A stretch of 64,000 nt of DNA from Ariolimax columbianus (taxonomy: Eukaryota; Mollusca; Gastropoda; Stylommatophora; Arionidae): contig JAVGWX010000001.1 of the NCBI GenBank assembly GCA_036924085.1, positions 8,484,681-8,548,680 on the forward strand. Direction: 5' to 3'. Positions within the stretch are counted from its first letter, which is position 1, and the number at the start of each line of letters is the position of its first letter. Both the position numbers and the translations under genes were made by a program. Shown piece by piece: positions 26,577-37,559 of the stretch. The notes beneath the pieces are model-generated. The model was not told the origin of the DNA. It ran no database searches and worked only from the letters and a program-made list of their open reading frames with translations.

Positions 26577-27690
26577 GGCTCAAGAGACGAAGATCCGCAT
26601 CTTCAAATTGTACGGACCACCAAATAACGACCTGTCGCTCTCGAGTATGGAAGTCAATGACTCCAACTGCATAGTAGTTGGAGACTTCAACAGCCACTCG
26701 GAGAGATGGGGATACTCGGACACAGACAGCAGAGGTGACGAAGAAGAAGATTGGGAGATAGACACAAATCTCCATCTAAGCAATAGGCCGGAGGATAGCC
26801 CTAGCTTCTATTCTAGAACATGGCTTACCACCTCGATTCCAGATTTGGCCTTCTCCACAATGGACATTTACCATAAAATAGACCGCCAGGTGCTAAACCA
26901 ATTGGCAGATAGCGACCACAGGCCAATTAGGCTAGAAATTGATATGGAAGTAGGCCCACAGGAAACAAAACTGCTCCCACGTTGGAATTACAAACGAGCC
27001 GACTCGGACAGATTTGCAAGCCTGACAGATGGCCTGTGTGAAACCATCAACACACGGAACAACAAAATGAAGCCCATGGTGGATAGCCTAAGCAAAGCAA
27101 TAATGCAAGCTGCCACTGAAACCATCCCAAGAAAGGCAAGGAAAAATTATAAGCCCTATTGGAATGATGAGTTGCAGAAAGCGGAAGACGCAGTCACAAA
27201 TGCTAGGAACATGGCAGAGCGAGAACCAACTATGGAGGCAAATATCGCCCCCAAAGCCGCCACAGCGAAATACAAATACACTCTAAACCAAACAGCAAGA
27301 GAAAGCTGGAAAAACAAAACGGAAAGCCTCAACTTAGACAAAGAAGGGAACAAACTATGGAAGCTAGACAGAGCCATGAATGACGAAACTCCGGCAAACA
27401 AACAAATTACCATCAAGCAGGGCGAAAACTTGCTCACTGGAAAAAAAAGCCGCAAACGCCTTTGTTGAACACTATGCCAAAGCGAACCACATAGATGTCC
27501 CTGCAGATAGACATACGGACATTAATGAAGAGCAAAAGGGGCACGACAACATCAATATGGCACCAGAAGAGCCTATGATGGCAAAACTAACAATGAACGA
27601 AATGGAAGAGGCCATGAGAACATTAAAGAAAAGGAAATCTCCCGGAAAAGACGGAATAACAAACGAAATGCTGATGGGGCTGGGCCAAAC
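26577..27690 (+). pseudogene. LINE copy B endonuclease C-terminal half and RT N-terminal region
   Basis: The first 297-residue frame carries the endonuclease landmarks VVGDFNSHSERWG (metal and base-contact strand) and ADSDHRPI (catalytic His strand). The N-terminal WN and SETR strands are lost by 5' truncation. A linker rich in Lys/Ala follows. Near 27440 an A8 run shifts the frame, and the RT N-terminus continues as AANAFVEHYAKANHIDV and KRKSPGKDGITNEMLMGLGQ, the conserved fingers motif. Reading is then broken by the deletion junction at about 27690. Confidence 0.88.
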
Positions 27691-29356
27691 CATCTGGCTA
27701 TGTGGACCTCTGAAAAGAATCTCACCATAGCAAAAAATCGGATGCAGCAGGCCCTAACATCGATGGAAGAGTGGGAGAACTCATGGCTGGTAAAAATATA
27801 CGAGGAGAAAACCACATGTACAATATTCTCGCTATCAATCAAACCCCAAAACACCAAATTAAGTCTAAGCAGCAAATACCTGCAGCCAAACGACAACCCA
27901 AACTACCTGGGAATCACATTTGATCGGCGCATGACATGGAAAAGTCAGATCGAGAGAAACCGAATGAGAGCCAGAGAAAGAATGGCAATCATGAGGAAAC
28001 TTGCTGGCACAAGCTGGGTAGCAGACGTAAGCATACTAAAGAAACTGTACACTGGAAGAGTGAGACCAGTTCTCGAGTATGGCATTGCGGCATGGACAAC
28101 AGCAGCAAAGGCGAACTTCGATAAAGTTAGCAAACTCCAAAACCAAGCCATGAGAGTTATAACAGGAAGCATGAAGTCAACGCCAATTGTAGAACTTGAA
28201 AAGATTACAAAACTGCAATCCATGACCGACAGAAGAGACTGCAGAGCCCAGCTGCAATCAGAGAAACTCAGAAGACTGACTGACCATCCAGAGACTAAAC
28301 AATTTCGGAAATGGGAAACTAAAGCGAAGAAACCTTGCAGAAATAGCCAAAGAAAAGATGCACGAAAACCCCATGAACGCACTAACAACACCAAAGCCCA
28401 TCCCTACTGTACGAAAACCTACCTGGAGGCAGCATATATTTCCAGAGGTGGTAGAAAATATACCAGGTATTAGAAACAAAAACTGCCAGTCCGAAAAAGA
28501 AAAAAGTGATACTACCCTGAGTTACATAACGGAAAACTACCCAAGCATGGACTGGACCCATGCATACACCGACGGTTCCGTAACAAATACAACACAGTAC
28601 GGATGGACAGGAGCATTCCTGAGCCTACCACATGGCAGAAAAATAACACTTACATTCGCTACTGGAAAATACACAAGCAATTTCAGAGCTGAGGCAGAGG
28701 CACTGAGGGCGGCAGTGGAAGAAATGGTGACAGGTAAAAGGAATGAAAGCCACATAGTTTTGCTTACAGATGCACTGGCCGTAGTCACAGCACTAAAAAG
28801 CCAGAAAAATACTGAACTTAATGATTTAAGAGCAGTACTCTGTCAACTATGCCAGCAGGCCGCACCAAAAAGGGTAGTGGTGCAGTTGGTTCCATCTCAC
28901 TGCAACATCCAAGGCAACGAGGAGGCAGACAGACTGGCAAAAGAAGGTGTAAAACTACCACAACATTATACTAGTATGACATACGAAGAGTCAAAACGGC
29001 TCATTAGAGCTAGATACATGACCAAATGGGAAACCGAACATACTGGCTACACCAAAAACGATGCATATTACCAGTTGAACAGAAGAGAGCAGGTCATGGT
29101 CTTCAGACTTCGCACTGGCCACAATAGACTCAGGTACCACCTATTCAACAAATTGAAGATAGGTGGCACCGACGAATGCCCGTGTGGTACCGGCAAAATG
29201 ACCGCTGAGCATTTGCTGCAAAACTGCCCGACATACGAGGATCAGAGAGAGCAGATGTGGCCATCACCAGTGGCAACACTAGGCAAGCTCTATGGCTGTG
29301 TCGACAGCCTCAGGATGACGGCTGTTTTTTTCGAAAAAATAATGGTTACTGTCTGA
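27691..29356 (+). pseudogene. LINE copy B RT thumb, RNase H and C-terminal knuckle
   Basis: Begins just inside motif C (…HLAMWTSEKNL) and continues through the thumb (YLGITFDRRMTWKSQIER, RPVLEYGIAAW). An 8-bp deletion near 28288 relative to copy A shifts frame. The second frame (28358-29356, 332 residues) holds a complete RNase H domain with TDGS, RAEAEALRAAVEEM, LLTDALAVV and HCNIQGNEEADRLAKEG, so all expected acidic residues are present, then DECPCGTGKMTAEHLLQNC. This is the best-preserved RNase H in the window, but it is severed from a working RT. Confidence 0.9.
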
Positions 29357-29404
29357 CTGCGTACGTAGAAGAAGAAGAAGAAGATATCATGCGAGTACAG
29401 TTTC

Positions 29405-29421
29405 TATACTGTTTATATCAT
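29405..29421. repeat. Target-site duplication of LINE copy B (3' side)
   Basis: TATACTGTTTATATCAT, identical to 26560-26576. Confidence 0.75.
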
Positions 29422-29735
29422 ATTATTAGTATATTTTCTATATTGTTTTCATCAGATTACTAGTACAGCCACATTTGACATCATCTCGGTGCGTCATCTC
29501 TTTAAGTTCTTCCTGCATTCAACATTTCGAAGTCTTTTTTAGTGATTTCCATGTTGCGTAGTGGAAGTGGTGGCCAGGTGCAGATTACTTGATCCTTGTC
29601 AGTTTATTTCATTTTTGGATGCGACGTTTTCCGAGACTAATCTAAAACGGCTTGTTGACTGTAAGGTACATCGTCTAGGTATCATGCTGCACCCGGTGTT
29701 GAAACATAGGGCTCCTTGGGTCATGTACAACTGAC
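29422..29735. other. Unassigned DNA between LINE B and the mariner remnant
   Basis: No confident motif. Confidence 0.45.
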
Positions 29736-29904
29736 TATGAAGGAGTAGGAAGAGAAAATTAAAATTTCGCACATATGTAGCTGATTTAATTTGTACTGGA
29801 CTTCAGAACTATGAATTTCCCTCCTTGATGGTTTTACCCGGTATGGTGCATAGTGCAACACGCCTTATTGACCGGATCTGCTACTCTAACAGTTTGTCAG
29901 AACA

Positions 29905-30900
29905 ATGGAGAAATCAGAGCCCAGAAGTGTGATAACATTCTTCATGTTGCAGGGAAAAATACCGTCAGAAATACACAGGGAGATGGAACAAGTGTTTGAG
30001 GAATTATGTCCTTCGTATGCTTTTGTAAAAAACTGGTGCAGGCAGTTTAAGTCTGGCCATGTTGCTGATCTTCAAAGATCACGAAGACCATCCTCAGAGT
30101 GCAGCAAAGAAAATACTGCAAGAGTGGCGAAAATCATTGATCAGAATAGGAAAATGAAAATTGCAGAGATATCTAGGTCAGCAAAACTGAATGAAAGTAG
30201 TTTTTAGAATTTTACACAACAGACTGAACATGAGAAAAGTGTGTGCCTGCTGGGTCCGCGTCTGCTGACATGTGAACAGAAACAAACGAGGATTGATTGT
30301 GTGGCCATTTGCTCAAAATGTGTCGGTGGAAAAACATATTGCCGACCATGGTGACAGTAGATGAGACGGGTTCACCATTATGACCCAGAATCGAAAATTT
30401 TCAGCGTGCAGTAGAAAACCCCAGGCTCACCAACACATGTCAAGCCAAGAGCACATAAATCTGCAAGAAAAGTGATGCTGAATGTTGTTTGGGACGTCAA
30501 ATGTGTCATAATGAAAGATAACCTGCTCATCGCAACACGGTTAGTGGTCAATTTTATGCAGATCTCCTTACCAAACTAAGAAACACTGTGGCCAGAAAAC
30601 GAGGGGTAGCGCGCACGCAAATTCTGCCTTTGCTTCAAGATAACGCGTCCTTCCAGCAATGATTGTGCTGTAAACAGCTAACAATTTGAATATTGAAATT
30701 CTTCCACACCCACCATATTCTCCGGATTTAGCTTCATCAGACGTTTTTCTTTTCCCAAAACTTAAAAAAACAGCTGAAAGGAAATCATTTTGACAGTGAC
30801 GAAGATGTCATACTGGCTTGTGATAACTGGTTTAGTTCGAAAAAATAGGTTACTTATTCTGAAGGTCTTTTCAAGATTACGGAGAGATGGCAGAAATGTA
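29905..30900 (+). pseudogene. Mariner transposase, decayed
   Basis: The opening 100-residue frame is a clear mariner N-terminal helix-turn-helix pair: VITFFMLQGKIPSEIHREME, then SYAFVKNWCRQFKSGH, then RSRRPSS and the second HTH AKIIDQNRKMKIAEIS. Downstream, in several frames, are MRKVCACWVRVC-like remnants, VDETG (first catalytic Asp region), HYDPESK and a LLQDNAS remnant of the second Asp strand near 30638, then PHPPYSPDLASSDVFLFP near 30705, which normally carries the third acidic residue. Many frameshifts and stops mean it is inactive. Confidence 0.88.
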
Positions 30901-30951
30901 TAAATTCAGATGGTGGCTACATTGAGAAGGAATAAGCACTGTGCCAAATTT
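30789..30951. repeat. Left arm of a 163-bp inverted duplication
   Basis: The segment from TTTGACAGTGAC through AAGCACTGTGCCAAATTT is the mariner 3' region. Its reverse complement lies at 30978-31140 with few mismatches. Confidence 0.92.
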
Positions 30952-30977
30952 CATAAAGGAGTAGAAGGAGAAAATTG

Positions 30978-31140
30978 AAATTTGGCACAGTGCTTATTCC
31001 TTCTCAATGTAGCCACCATCTGAATTTATACATTTATGCCATCTCTCCGTAATCTTGAAAAGACCTTCAGAATAAGTAACCTATTGTTTCGAACTAAACC
31101 AGTTATCACAAGCCAGTATGACATCTTGGTCACTGTCAAA
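30978..31140. repeat. Right arm of the 163-bp inverted duplication
   Basis: Begins AAATTTGGCACAGTGC and ends GTCACTGTCAAA. The 26-bp loop between the arms contains TAAAGGAGTAGAAGGAGAAA, a terminal-repeat copy. Confidence 0.92.
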
Positions 31141-31161
31141 AAGATTTTTTTTTCTCCTCCC

Positions 31162-31172
31162 ACTCCTTCATG
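31162..31172. repeat. Target-site duplication of SINE family 1 (5' side)
   Basis: ACTCCTTCATG, overlapping the last 9 bp of the mariner terminal repeat, and repeated exactly at 31441-31451. Confidence 0.9.
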
Positions 31173-31185
31173 TTAGGGAGCCGCG

Positions 31186-31196
31186 TAGCGCAGTGG
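31186..31196 (+). promoter_or_regulatory. Pol III A box of the SINE
   Basis: TAGCGCAGTGG matches the TRGYNNANNGG consensus, about 13 bp inside the SINE. Confidence 0.8.
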
Positions 31197-31229
31197 TTAG
31201 CGCGCTGGCTTCGCATCTGAGTAGTCCTG

Positions 31230-31240
31230 GGTTCATTCCC
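31230..31240 (+). promoter_or_regulatory. Pol III B box of the SINE
   Basis: GGTTCATTCCC, one or two changes from GGTTCGANTCC, about 34 bp after the A box, the usual internal-promoter spacing. Confidence 0.8.
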
Positions 31241-31440
31241 CAGTTGAGGCGGTAATGTTTCTTTCAGACCGCGGTCAACCTAGCCTTAAATGGGTACCGG
31301 TTCAGTCCAGAAAGTAAAAGCGGCGAAGGAGAGGAGATGGCTACCGCCCACATATAGCCGAGCCTTTGAAATGTGAGATCGCTAACACCTCACACCCCTA
31401 CGGCAGTAATGCTATGGGATACTTTACTTTACTTTACTTT

Positions 31441-31451
31441 ACTCCTTCATG
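31441..31451. repeat. Target-site duplication of SINE family 1 (3' side)
   Basis: ACTCCTTCATG, identical to 31162-31172. Confidence 0.9.
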
Positions 31452-32734
31452 GTCAGGGTAAAGACTTATGACATGCCTCTTTTATGTGTTTCTCTCTTTT
31501 AATTTCTACTGCGACACTCCTTCGTATATCAAGGGGTACTAGCTACCTAGATTATGTGGTTTAATTTTATTTTCTTGCAGTGGATTTGTAGGCACCCTGG
31601 AATTATCCGGGAACTCTCATTGTCTGCTGTCGATAAGTTTGAGACGTGCAGGTTTTGGTTCAAAATGTTGCAGCGTACTCAGATGCGGATAAACACATTG
31701 CGAGTGATGATGTTAATTCTCTTGTTAATTAAAGCACGCAAATGTTTAAGACCAATGGTGAAAGTGCATGTCGCTGTCATGCGCTTGTAGTTGCTGAGAA
31801 AGTACATATGATCACACGAATTGTTCACGAATTTTTTAAATTGGTGTTGATAAGCTTCAAACCTACTGTTAATATTATATTGTTCTTCCGCTTGTCTTGA
31901 GGTGGTTACAGTATCAATACATCCCATCAACTAATGGAATCAAAATTCTGCTTTCGTTAGTATAGATTCGACAACTGATCTTTATCTGTGTTCAAGTATT
32001 ACCGCAAGCATTTTTTCCATCTTGATTCAGTAGCGATATACCTCCGGACGTACCACCCTTCACCGTTTACCCTTATTTTTAATTGACTGACATTGGTAAT
32101 ATTGTAGCGTGTTGTCATCGCCTTATACTCTTCATTTCAATGATTTTAAAAAAATACTGTCTAACCATATGTCATGTCTTCATGCAAGCTAAAATTGCAT
32201 TAGTTAATATGTCTTCCCTATGCAGCGACTTATTTGTAGAGCTTTTCTTTATAGCTCTTTCTATTTATTGAATCAATTGATCAGGTTCCATGTGATCTGT
32301 GTTTCATGGAACAAAATATTGATTGTTCGTTGGTGTTAGTTGGGTTGAAATGCTCCAGGAAGTATTCTTTCCATTGATGTAATCTTTTACATGCTCGACA
32401 ATGATTTGGAATCCATATTTGTCACTAATGATTGAGGTGGAACTGAATCTCTCATCTCTTACCTGTGACGTAGGTCAAGGTCAATGTATTCATGTTTCAG
32501 CCACTGTCGTTGCGGATGAAGTGCTAGACTGAAATTTGCACTTGCTGAGAGGCATGGTAACCAGTTACTTACTCAGCTGCCTTTCCTTGCCTGTCAGATA
32601 ATCATTTACAGAGAAGTATGGAGAGTATCGAGTAAAACAGTTGAAACAGGTACTGCTCTAACCACTCTGTCTTGGGATGCTCTTATTCCTGGAATCAGGT
32701 GCTAAATTATTTCACACCCTCCTATTGGGATTCT
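31452..32734. other. Unassigned A+T-rich DNA
   Basis: No recognisable gene or element. Confidence 0.5.
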
Positions 32735-33663
32735 GTAGACATGGCTGGCCCACACTAATCCATCTTGAACCGCTTGTAAAACATAGCTGGCCCATACTAA
32801 TCCTTCTTGAACCGCTTGTAAAGCATAGCTGGCCCACACTAATCCTTCTTGAACCGTTTGTAAAGCATAGCTAACCCACACTAATCCATCTTGAACCGCT
32901 TGTAAAACATAGCTGGCCCACACTAATCCTTCTTGAACCGCTTGTAAAGCATAGCTGGCCCACACTAATCCTTCTTGAACCGCTTGTAAAGCATAACTGG
33001 CCCACACTAATCCTTCTTGAACCGCTTGTAAAGCATAGCTGGCCCACACTAATCCTTCTTGAACCGCTAGAAAAGCATAGCTGGCCCACACTAATCCTTC
33101 TTGAACCTCTTGTAAAACATAGCTGGCCCACACTAATAAACCCGGAACCTCGTGTACCACATGGCTGGCCCACACGAATCCATCTCCTGAACCTCTTGTA
33201 AAACATAGCTGGCCCACACTAATCCTTCTTGAACCTCTTGTAAAACATAGCTGGCCCACACTGATCCATCTCCTGAACCTCTTGTACAACATGGCTGGCC
33301 CACACTAATCCATCTCCTGAACCTCTTGTACAACATGGCTGGCCCACACTAATTCATCCTGAACCTCTTGTACAACATGGCTGGCCCACACTAATCCATC
33401 TCCTGAACCTCTTGTACAACATAGCTGGCCCACACTAATCCATCCGAAACCTCTTGTACAACATGGCTGGCCCACACTAATCCATCCTGAACCTCTTCTA
33501 CCACATGGCTGGTACACACTAATCCATCTCTTGAACCATCATGTACCACATAGCTGGCCCACACTATTCCACCCGGGACCTCTTGTAACACAGGGCTGGT
33601 CCACATTAATCCATCTCCTGTACCTCTTGCACAACATGGCTGGCTCACACTAATCCATCCGGA
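32735..33663. repeat. Minisatellite, 42-45 bp unit, about 21 copies
   Basis: Core CTGGCCCACACTAATCC then TTCTTGAACC then TTGTAAAGCATAG. The left half has 42-bp units (CCGCTTGTAAAGC). From about 33120 a 42-45-bp variant (CATCTCCTGAACCTCTTGTA, CAACATGG) takes over, with several irregular units at the right end. On the minus strand the 42/45-bp units stay in frame (GLVWASY-type 14-15 residue period, 196 residues open), which is a consequence of unit length. Confidence 0.95.
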
Positions 33664-36365
33664 TTATTGCTGGTAGAACATATGCTGCTATTATATACGA
33701 CTATTGATATTGCTCTGTTACTTACACTAGCAGAATCAATGCTTTATAATCCAAAATTTAATTCATCATATATCAACAAATATCATAGGTCTGCTGTCCC
33801 ACTGTCAAGATTATTATCACGCTATGGTCATATCAAAATGACTCTTTTCGGACTGTAAGACTAGTGGCTCGCCGTGTCGAAATAAAAAGCCAGAAGACAA
33901 CCAATAATCTAAGGGACGATGATTTTATCATTTCGTCAATGACCTTGAGATTATTACGCCAACGTCCGGCTACATGTGCTGTCCGTTAAACCACCCTGTC
34001 AGGGCGCTTGTTTATTACAAATCTATTATTGTCACGCGCTTAAGATCTCATTTCAGCGCCATCTGTCAGACGATATCGGCTCAAGAAAGAAATTAAATAA
34101 TGATGCTGAACATAACCTTTATATGTGAACAAAATGAGACTTCTGTGATATCACATGCACGTGACATTTATTCCTTTTTTTTCTGTTTTTTGGGGGTGGA
34201 AAAAGTGAGAGAGGAGCTATCGAAAAACAGAGTAGAAAAGTCATTGTGAAATGTGTGGTACATGTTCTTTGGGTGTGTTGTCGGCTCAGAAATGTGGAGA
34301 AGCTAATGTTTGCGATTCGATCTTCAATATATATACATGTGATGTTAGGGTATAGCACAGCCATAGTATACAACCGGATATGTGAACGCCTTTTTTATCA
34401 ACATTATCATCTAGTTCCACGCATGACTAACTCCATCCAGATGTGCTTTAACAATTATGCCCAAGGTATCTTTAAATGTTCTCCCAGACTCCTCACACCG
34501 TTTACTTTGCTGGTCAATGATTCTTTCTATCTGTTCCTGCTGATTAATCCTACCGGCTAATGTACCAGATACATATTACTTGTTTTTTGTCTTAAATTTA
34601 GATAACTGAAAGTTGAGGCTTAATTCTTCTCTTGAATAATTTGTAAGTATGCCATTCAACACGAAAACAACAGTATGTTGTTAGTTGTTCATCAGAGCCA
34701 GTTTTGATGACAAAGATAGAAGACAGGCCACGCAAAAGAAAGGAGCCCACACCACACCAATCGAACTGTTTCTGTTTACACTGCTGTTGTCCCTGTCAAT
34801 CGAGAATCGACAAAATCAGCCACGAAAGTCGATGTCCGTCTAGGACAGATGCTGCCACCGCCATCTTTACAACAGATTAGCTTACTAACCGTCTGTCACG
34901 ACGAAGAAGGCATAACTGTTAATTTATGTATATCAGTGTATGTTGTTAGTTGTTCATTGATGTATATCAGTGTATATTGTTAGTTGTTCATTATTGGTAG
35001 TCATTCTAAATGAAAACAATATATAGATGGAAGCTGCGATGCGCTTTTCTCCTGGTGCAGTCACTGAGACACTATGTATATCTGTTAATGTATCCAGGAT
35101 TTGTTGCAAAAACTGATTTTTCCAATTGTAACAAAGTTTAACCACAGGCAAATCATTCTTGACATTTGTTAAACTACAAACTAGAGCCAACTCATGTGGA
35201 AAACAGATTGTTCACAAAAACTAAACCCCATGTAGAATGCACAAAATACATTCTCATTTATGGGGAGGAAGAGTAACATCTGGTCAGGCAAAATGTATAG
35301 ATCAGACATGTTTGTGAGGCAAAACATCCTGGCCAAGACCCTCACCTCGGCATCCTCGTGACCCTCCCTGGAAAAGGATTGTTTTCATGCCAGCCTGTCT
35401 AACGAGGTGAGGGATCGACGTGATCATCGTAGTAGATGAAGCCAAGCATAATACAAACGTATGGGCGACTCCCGTTCACCTTCATCAACACGCTCGGAAA
35501 GCTACTGCAACCCGTAACTTAACGTCCTTTTCAGAGCGCACAAAAGAGTAAACCTTCTCATTGTGGGCATTGGAAACAATAACAACAAAATTCTCATTAA
35601 GTTATATTCTAGAAAATGTGCATAATGAGGCAAGCAAGAATGATCATTAACATTGTTACACGAACAATCAGATGTGTACGGAAATTGTACACAGTGTACT
35701 AATTCTCTTGTGTAAGGTATGAAATAAATATTTGGAAGTATTTAGTAGAAATGAACCTCCCTCTCCAGCAGTCACATATTATAAACACCGTTTCGATAAA
35801 GTTGTTGATATTAATGTTGATGAGTGTGGCTTGACATTTTCGGTTGATCATTTGGACATCTGTAAGAATAACATGTAGCACATTCCGAACAAAACTAAAT
35901 ATGGCTACGTTTTTCATCTCCTTCGTATTGATTCCGAGTTCCGCTGGAAGGGACGGGTCATTTAAGTTTGCTATTACATGTCGATATAGGCAACTAAGTA
36001 GGTCTCTGCATGTCTCTGACGTTTTCGTCATGTACATGTAACACAAATTACCACAGAAAGCAGGTTTTCAAATGCACAAAACTTACTATTTACTACTGCG
36101 CCATCATGCTGCTACTTGGAGTGGACAAGGGTTCGTGGTGAAGCTTTCCATATACCTAATTAAGAAGGCCAATTAATAGTAAGTGATAGTTTGTCCATCA
36201 CAAGTGATGAAGACCACTCTCAAAACAGTAGAGAAATGTAGACTCGCAGCCAGTTACGGCGCCATCTTTGCCAGATTTTAATTGTAAGTAAGTTTGCTAA
36301 ATTACCCGCTTAACAATAGCAAAACGTCATTTACTGACATATCAGCTTTTTATATTTGAGACGTT
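33664..36365. other. 2.7 kb with no recognisable gene
   Basis: Apart from a small duplication at 34922-34992, only short frames without motifs. Confidence 0.5.
34922..34992. repeat. Short tandem duplication, about 34 bp x 2
   Basis: TGTATATCAGTGTATGTTGT followed by TAGTTGTTCATT is present twice in tandem. A partial third copy (TATGTTGTTAGTTGTTCAT) lies at about 34674. Confidence 0.8.
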
Positions 36366-36369
36366 TTAA

Positions 36370-37400
36370 GACTAATGTATTTTGGTTCTGACTTTCCTTC
36401 TTTGCGTGCTTTTGACAGATCACCCTTTTTGGCTCTGACTTTCCCCTCTATCCGTGTTCTCAAAGTATCACACTTTTTGGTTCTGAATTTCCCTCTATCC
36501 ATAGTCTCTCAACGTGTCACCCTTTTTGGTTCTGAATTTCCTTCTATCCATAGTCTCTCAACGTGTCACCCTTTTTGGTTCTGAATTTCCCTCTATCCAT
36601 AGTCTCTCAAAGTGTCACCTTTTTTTACTCTGACTTTTCCTCTATCCATAGTGTCTCAACGTGTCACCCTTTTTGGCTCTGACTTTCCCCTCTATCCAGT
36701 CTCTCAACGTGTCACCCTTTTTGGTTCCGACTTTCCCCTCTATCCATAGTCTCTCAACGTGTCACCCTTTTTGGCTCTGACTTTCCCCTCTATCCAGTCT
36801 CTCAACGTGTCACCCTTTTTGGTTCCGACTTTCCCTCTATCCATAGTCTCTCAACGTGTCACCCTTTTTGGTTCCGACTATCCCCTCTATCCAAGTCTCT
36901 CAACGTGTCGCCCTTTTTGGGTCCGACTTTCCCTCTATCCATGCTCTCAAAGTGTCGCACTTTTGGGTTCTGACTTTCCCTCTATCCATGCTCTCAAAGT
37001 GTTGCACGTTTGGGCTCTGACTTTCTCTCTATCCGTGCGCTCAAAATGTCGCACTTTTGGGTTCTGACTTTCCCTCTATCCGTGCTCTCAAAATGTCTCA
37101 CGTTTGAGCTGTGACTATCCCTCTATCAATGCTCTCAAAATGTCTCACGTTTGAGCTGTGACTATCCCTCTATCAATGCTCTCAAAATGTCTCACGTTTG
37201 AGCTGTGACTATCCCTCTATCAATGCTCTCAAAATGTCTCACGTTTGAGCTGTGACTATCCCTCTATCAATGCTCTCAAAATGTCTCACGTTTGAGCTGT
37301 GACTATCCCTCTATAAATGCTCTCAAAATGTCGCACGTTTGAGCTGTACTATCCCTCTATCAATGCTCTCTATAGATCGCCATTTTTTGGTTTCGACTTT
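36370..37400. repeat. Minisatellite, 46-49 bp unit, about 22 copies, graded
   Basis: Units read GTCACCCTTTTTGGTTCTGA then TTTCCCTCTATCCATAGTCT on the left. From about 36930 they change to CTCTCAAAGTGTCGCACTTT, and at 37100-37330 to a block of near-identical 47-bp units (GTCTCACGTTTGAGCTGTGA, CTATCCCTCTATCAATGC). The last units resemble the left-hand type again. No coding meaning. Confidence 0.95.
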
Positions 37401-37559
37401 CTCTCTTTCCTTATTCTCTCCACCCCAGATCTCCTGACTTTCACGGTTGTATTGCTATCACCAGTTCATACATCAAAGACCTGGTTTTCTTTATTATTTA
37501 CTCAGTCCAGCACATGTCTCGATCATTTATTTTCTCTGGTTTATTCTTATTTTCTAGAC

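Larger units (their letters stand above)
26577..29404 (+). mobile_element. RNase H-bearing non-LTR retrotransposon (LINE copy B), internally deleted
   Basis: Same family as copy A but reaching further 5', into the endonuclease. Order is endonuclease C-terminal half, RT fingers, internal deletion, RT thumb, RNase H, Cys-rich knuckle, then a GAA repeat tail at about 29367-29383. The 3' sequence TGGTTACTGTCTGACTGCGT is shared with copy A. A 17-bp duplication flanks the element, though about 21 bp of extra sequence lies between tail and duplication. Relative to copy A, some 613 bp of RT core is missing. Confidence 0.92.
29738..31170 (+). mobile_element. Mariner-type DNA transposon remnant with inverted duplication
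   Basis: A left terminal repeat TGAAGGAGTAGGAAGAGAAA starts right after TA at 29736-29737. The opposite orientation (TCTCCTCCCACTCCTTCA) ends at 31170. In between are a decayed transposase and a palindromic 3' part. The TA dinucleotide and terminal repeats fit Tc1/mariner biology; on the right the expected TA reads TG. A third terminal-repeat copy at about 30954-30985 sits in the middle of the palindrome, so the right 200 bp may be a separately inserted or duplicated short derivative. Confidence 0.8.
31173..31440 (+). mobile_element. tRNA-derived SINE family 1, complete copy
   Basis: A 5' tRNA-like head (GCCGCGTAGCGCAGTGGTTA) with A and B boxes, a unique body (GCGGCGAAGGAGAGGAGATG and ATATAGCCGAGCC), and a (TTTAC)n tail. 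It is bounded by exact 11-bp direct repeats. SINEs of this kind are Pol III transcripts mobilised by partner LINEs. The tail differs from the GAA tail of LINE A/B and the ATT-like end of the RTE-like copies, so its partner is not obvious here. Not a functional tRNA gene: the acceptor stem is not closed. Confidence 0.92.

Noticed and set aside
26575..26577. ATG as a natural start of the LINE endonuclease
   Set aside because: The A and T belong to the flanking duplication and the endonuclease N-terminus is missing, so the codon is accidental.
31173..31178. Telomere-type TTAGGG
   Set aside because: A single hexamer at the SINE start, not an array.
31173..31250. A tRNA gene
   Set aside because: The A and B boxes are good, but the cloverleaf does not close, and the sequence is the head of a SINE with tail and target duplications.
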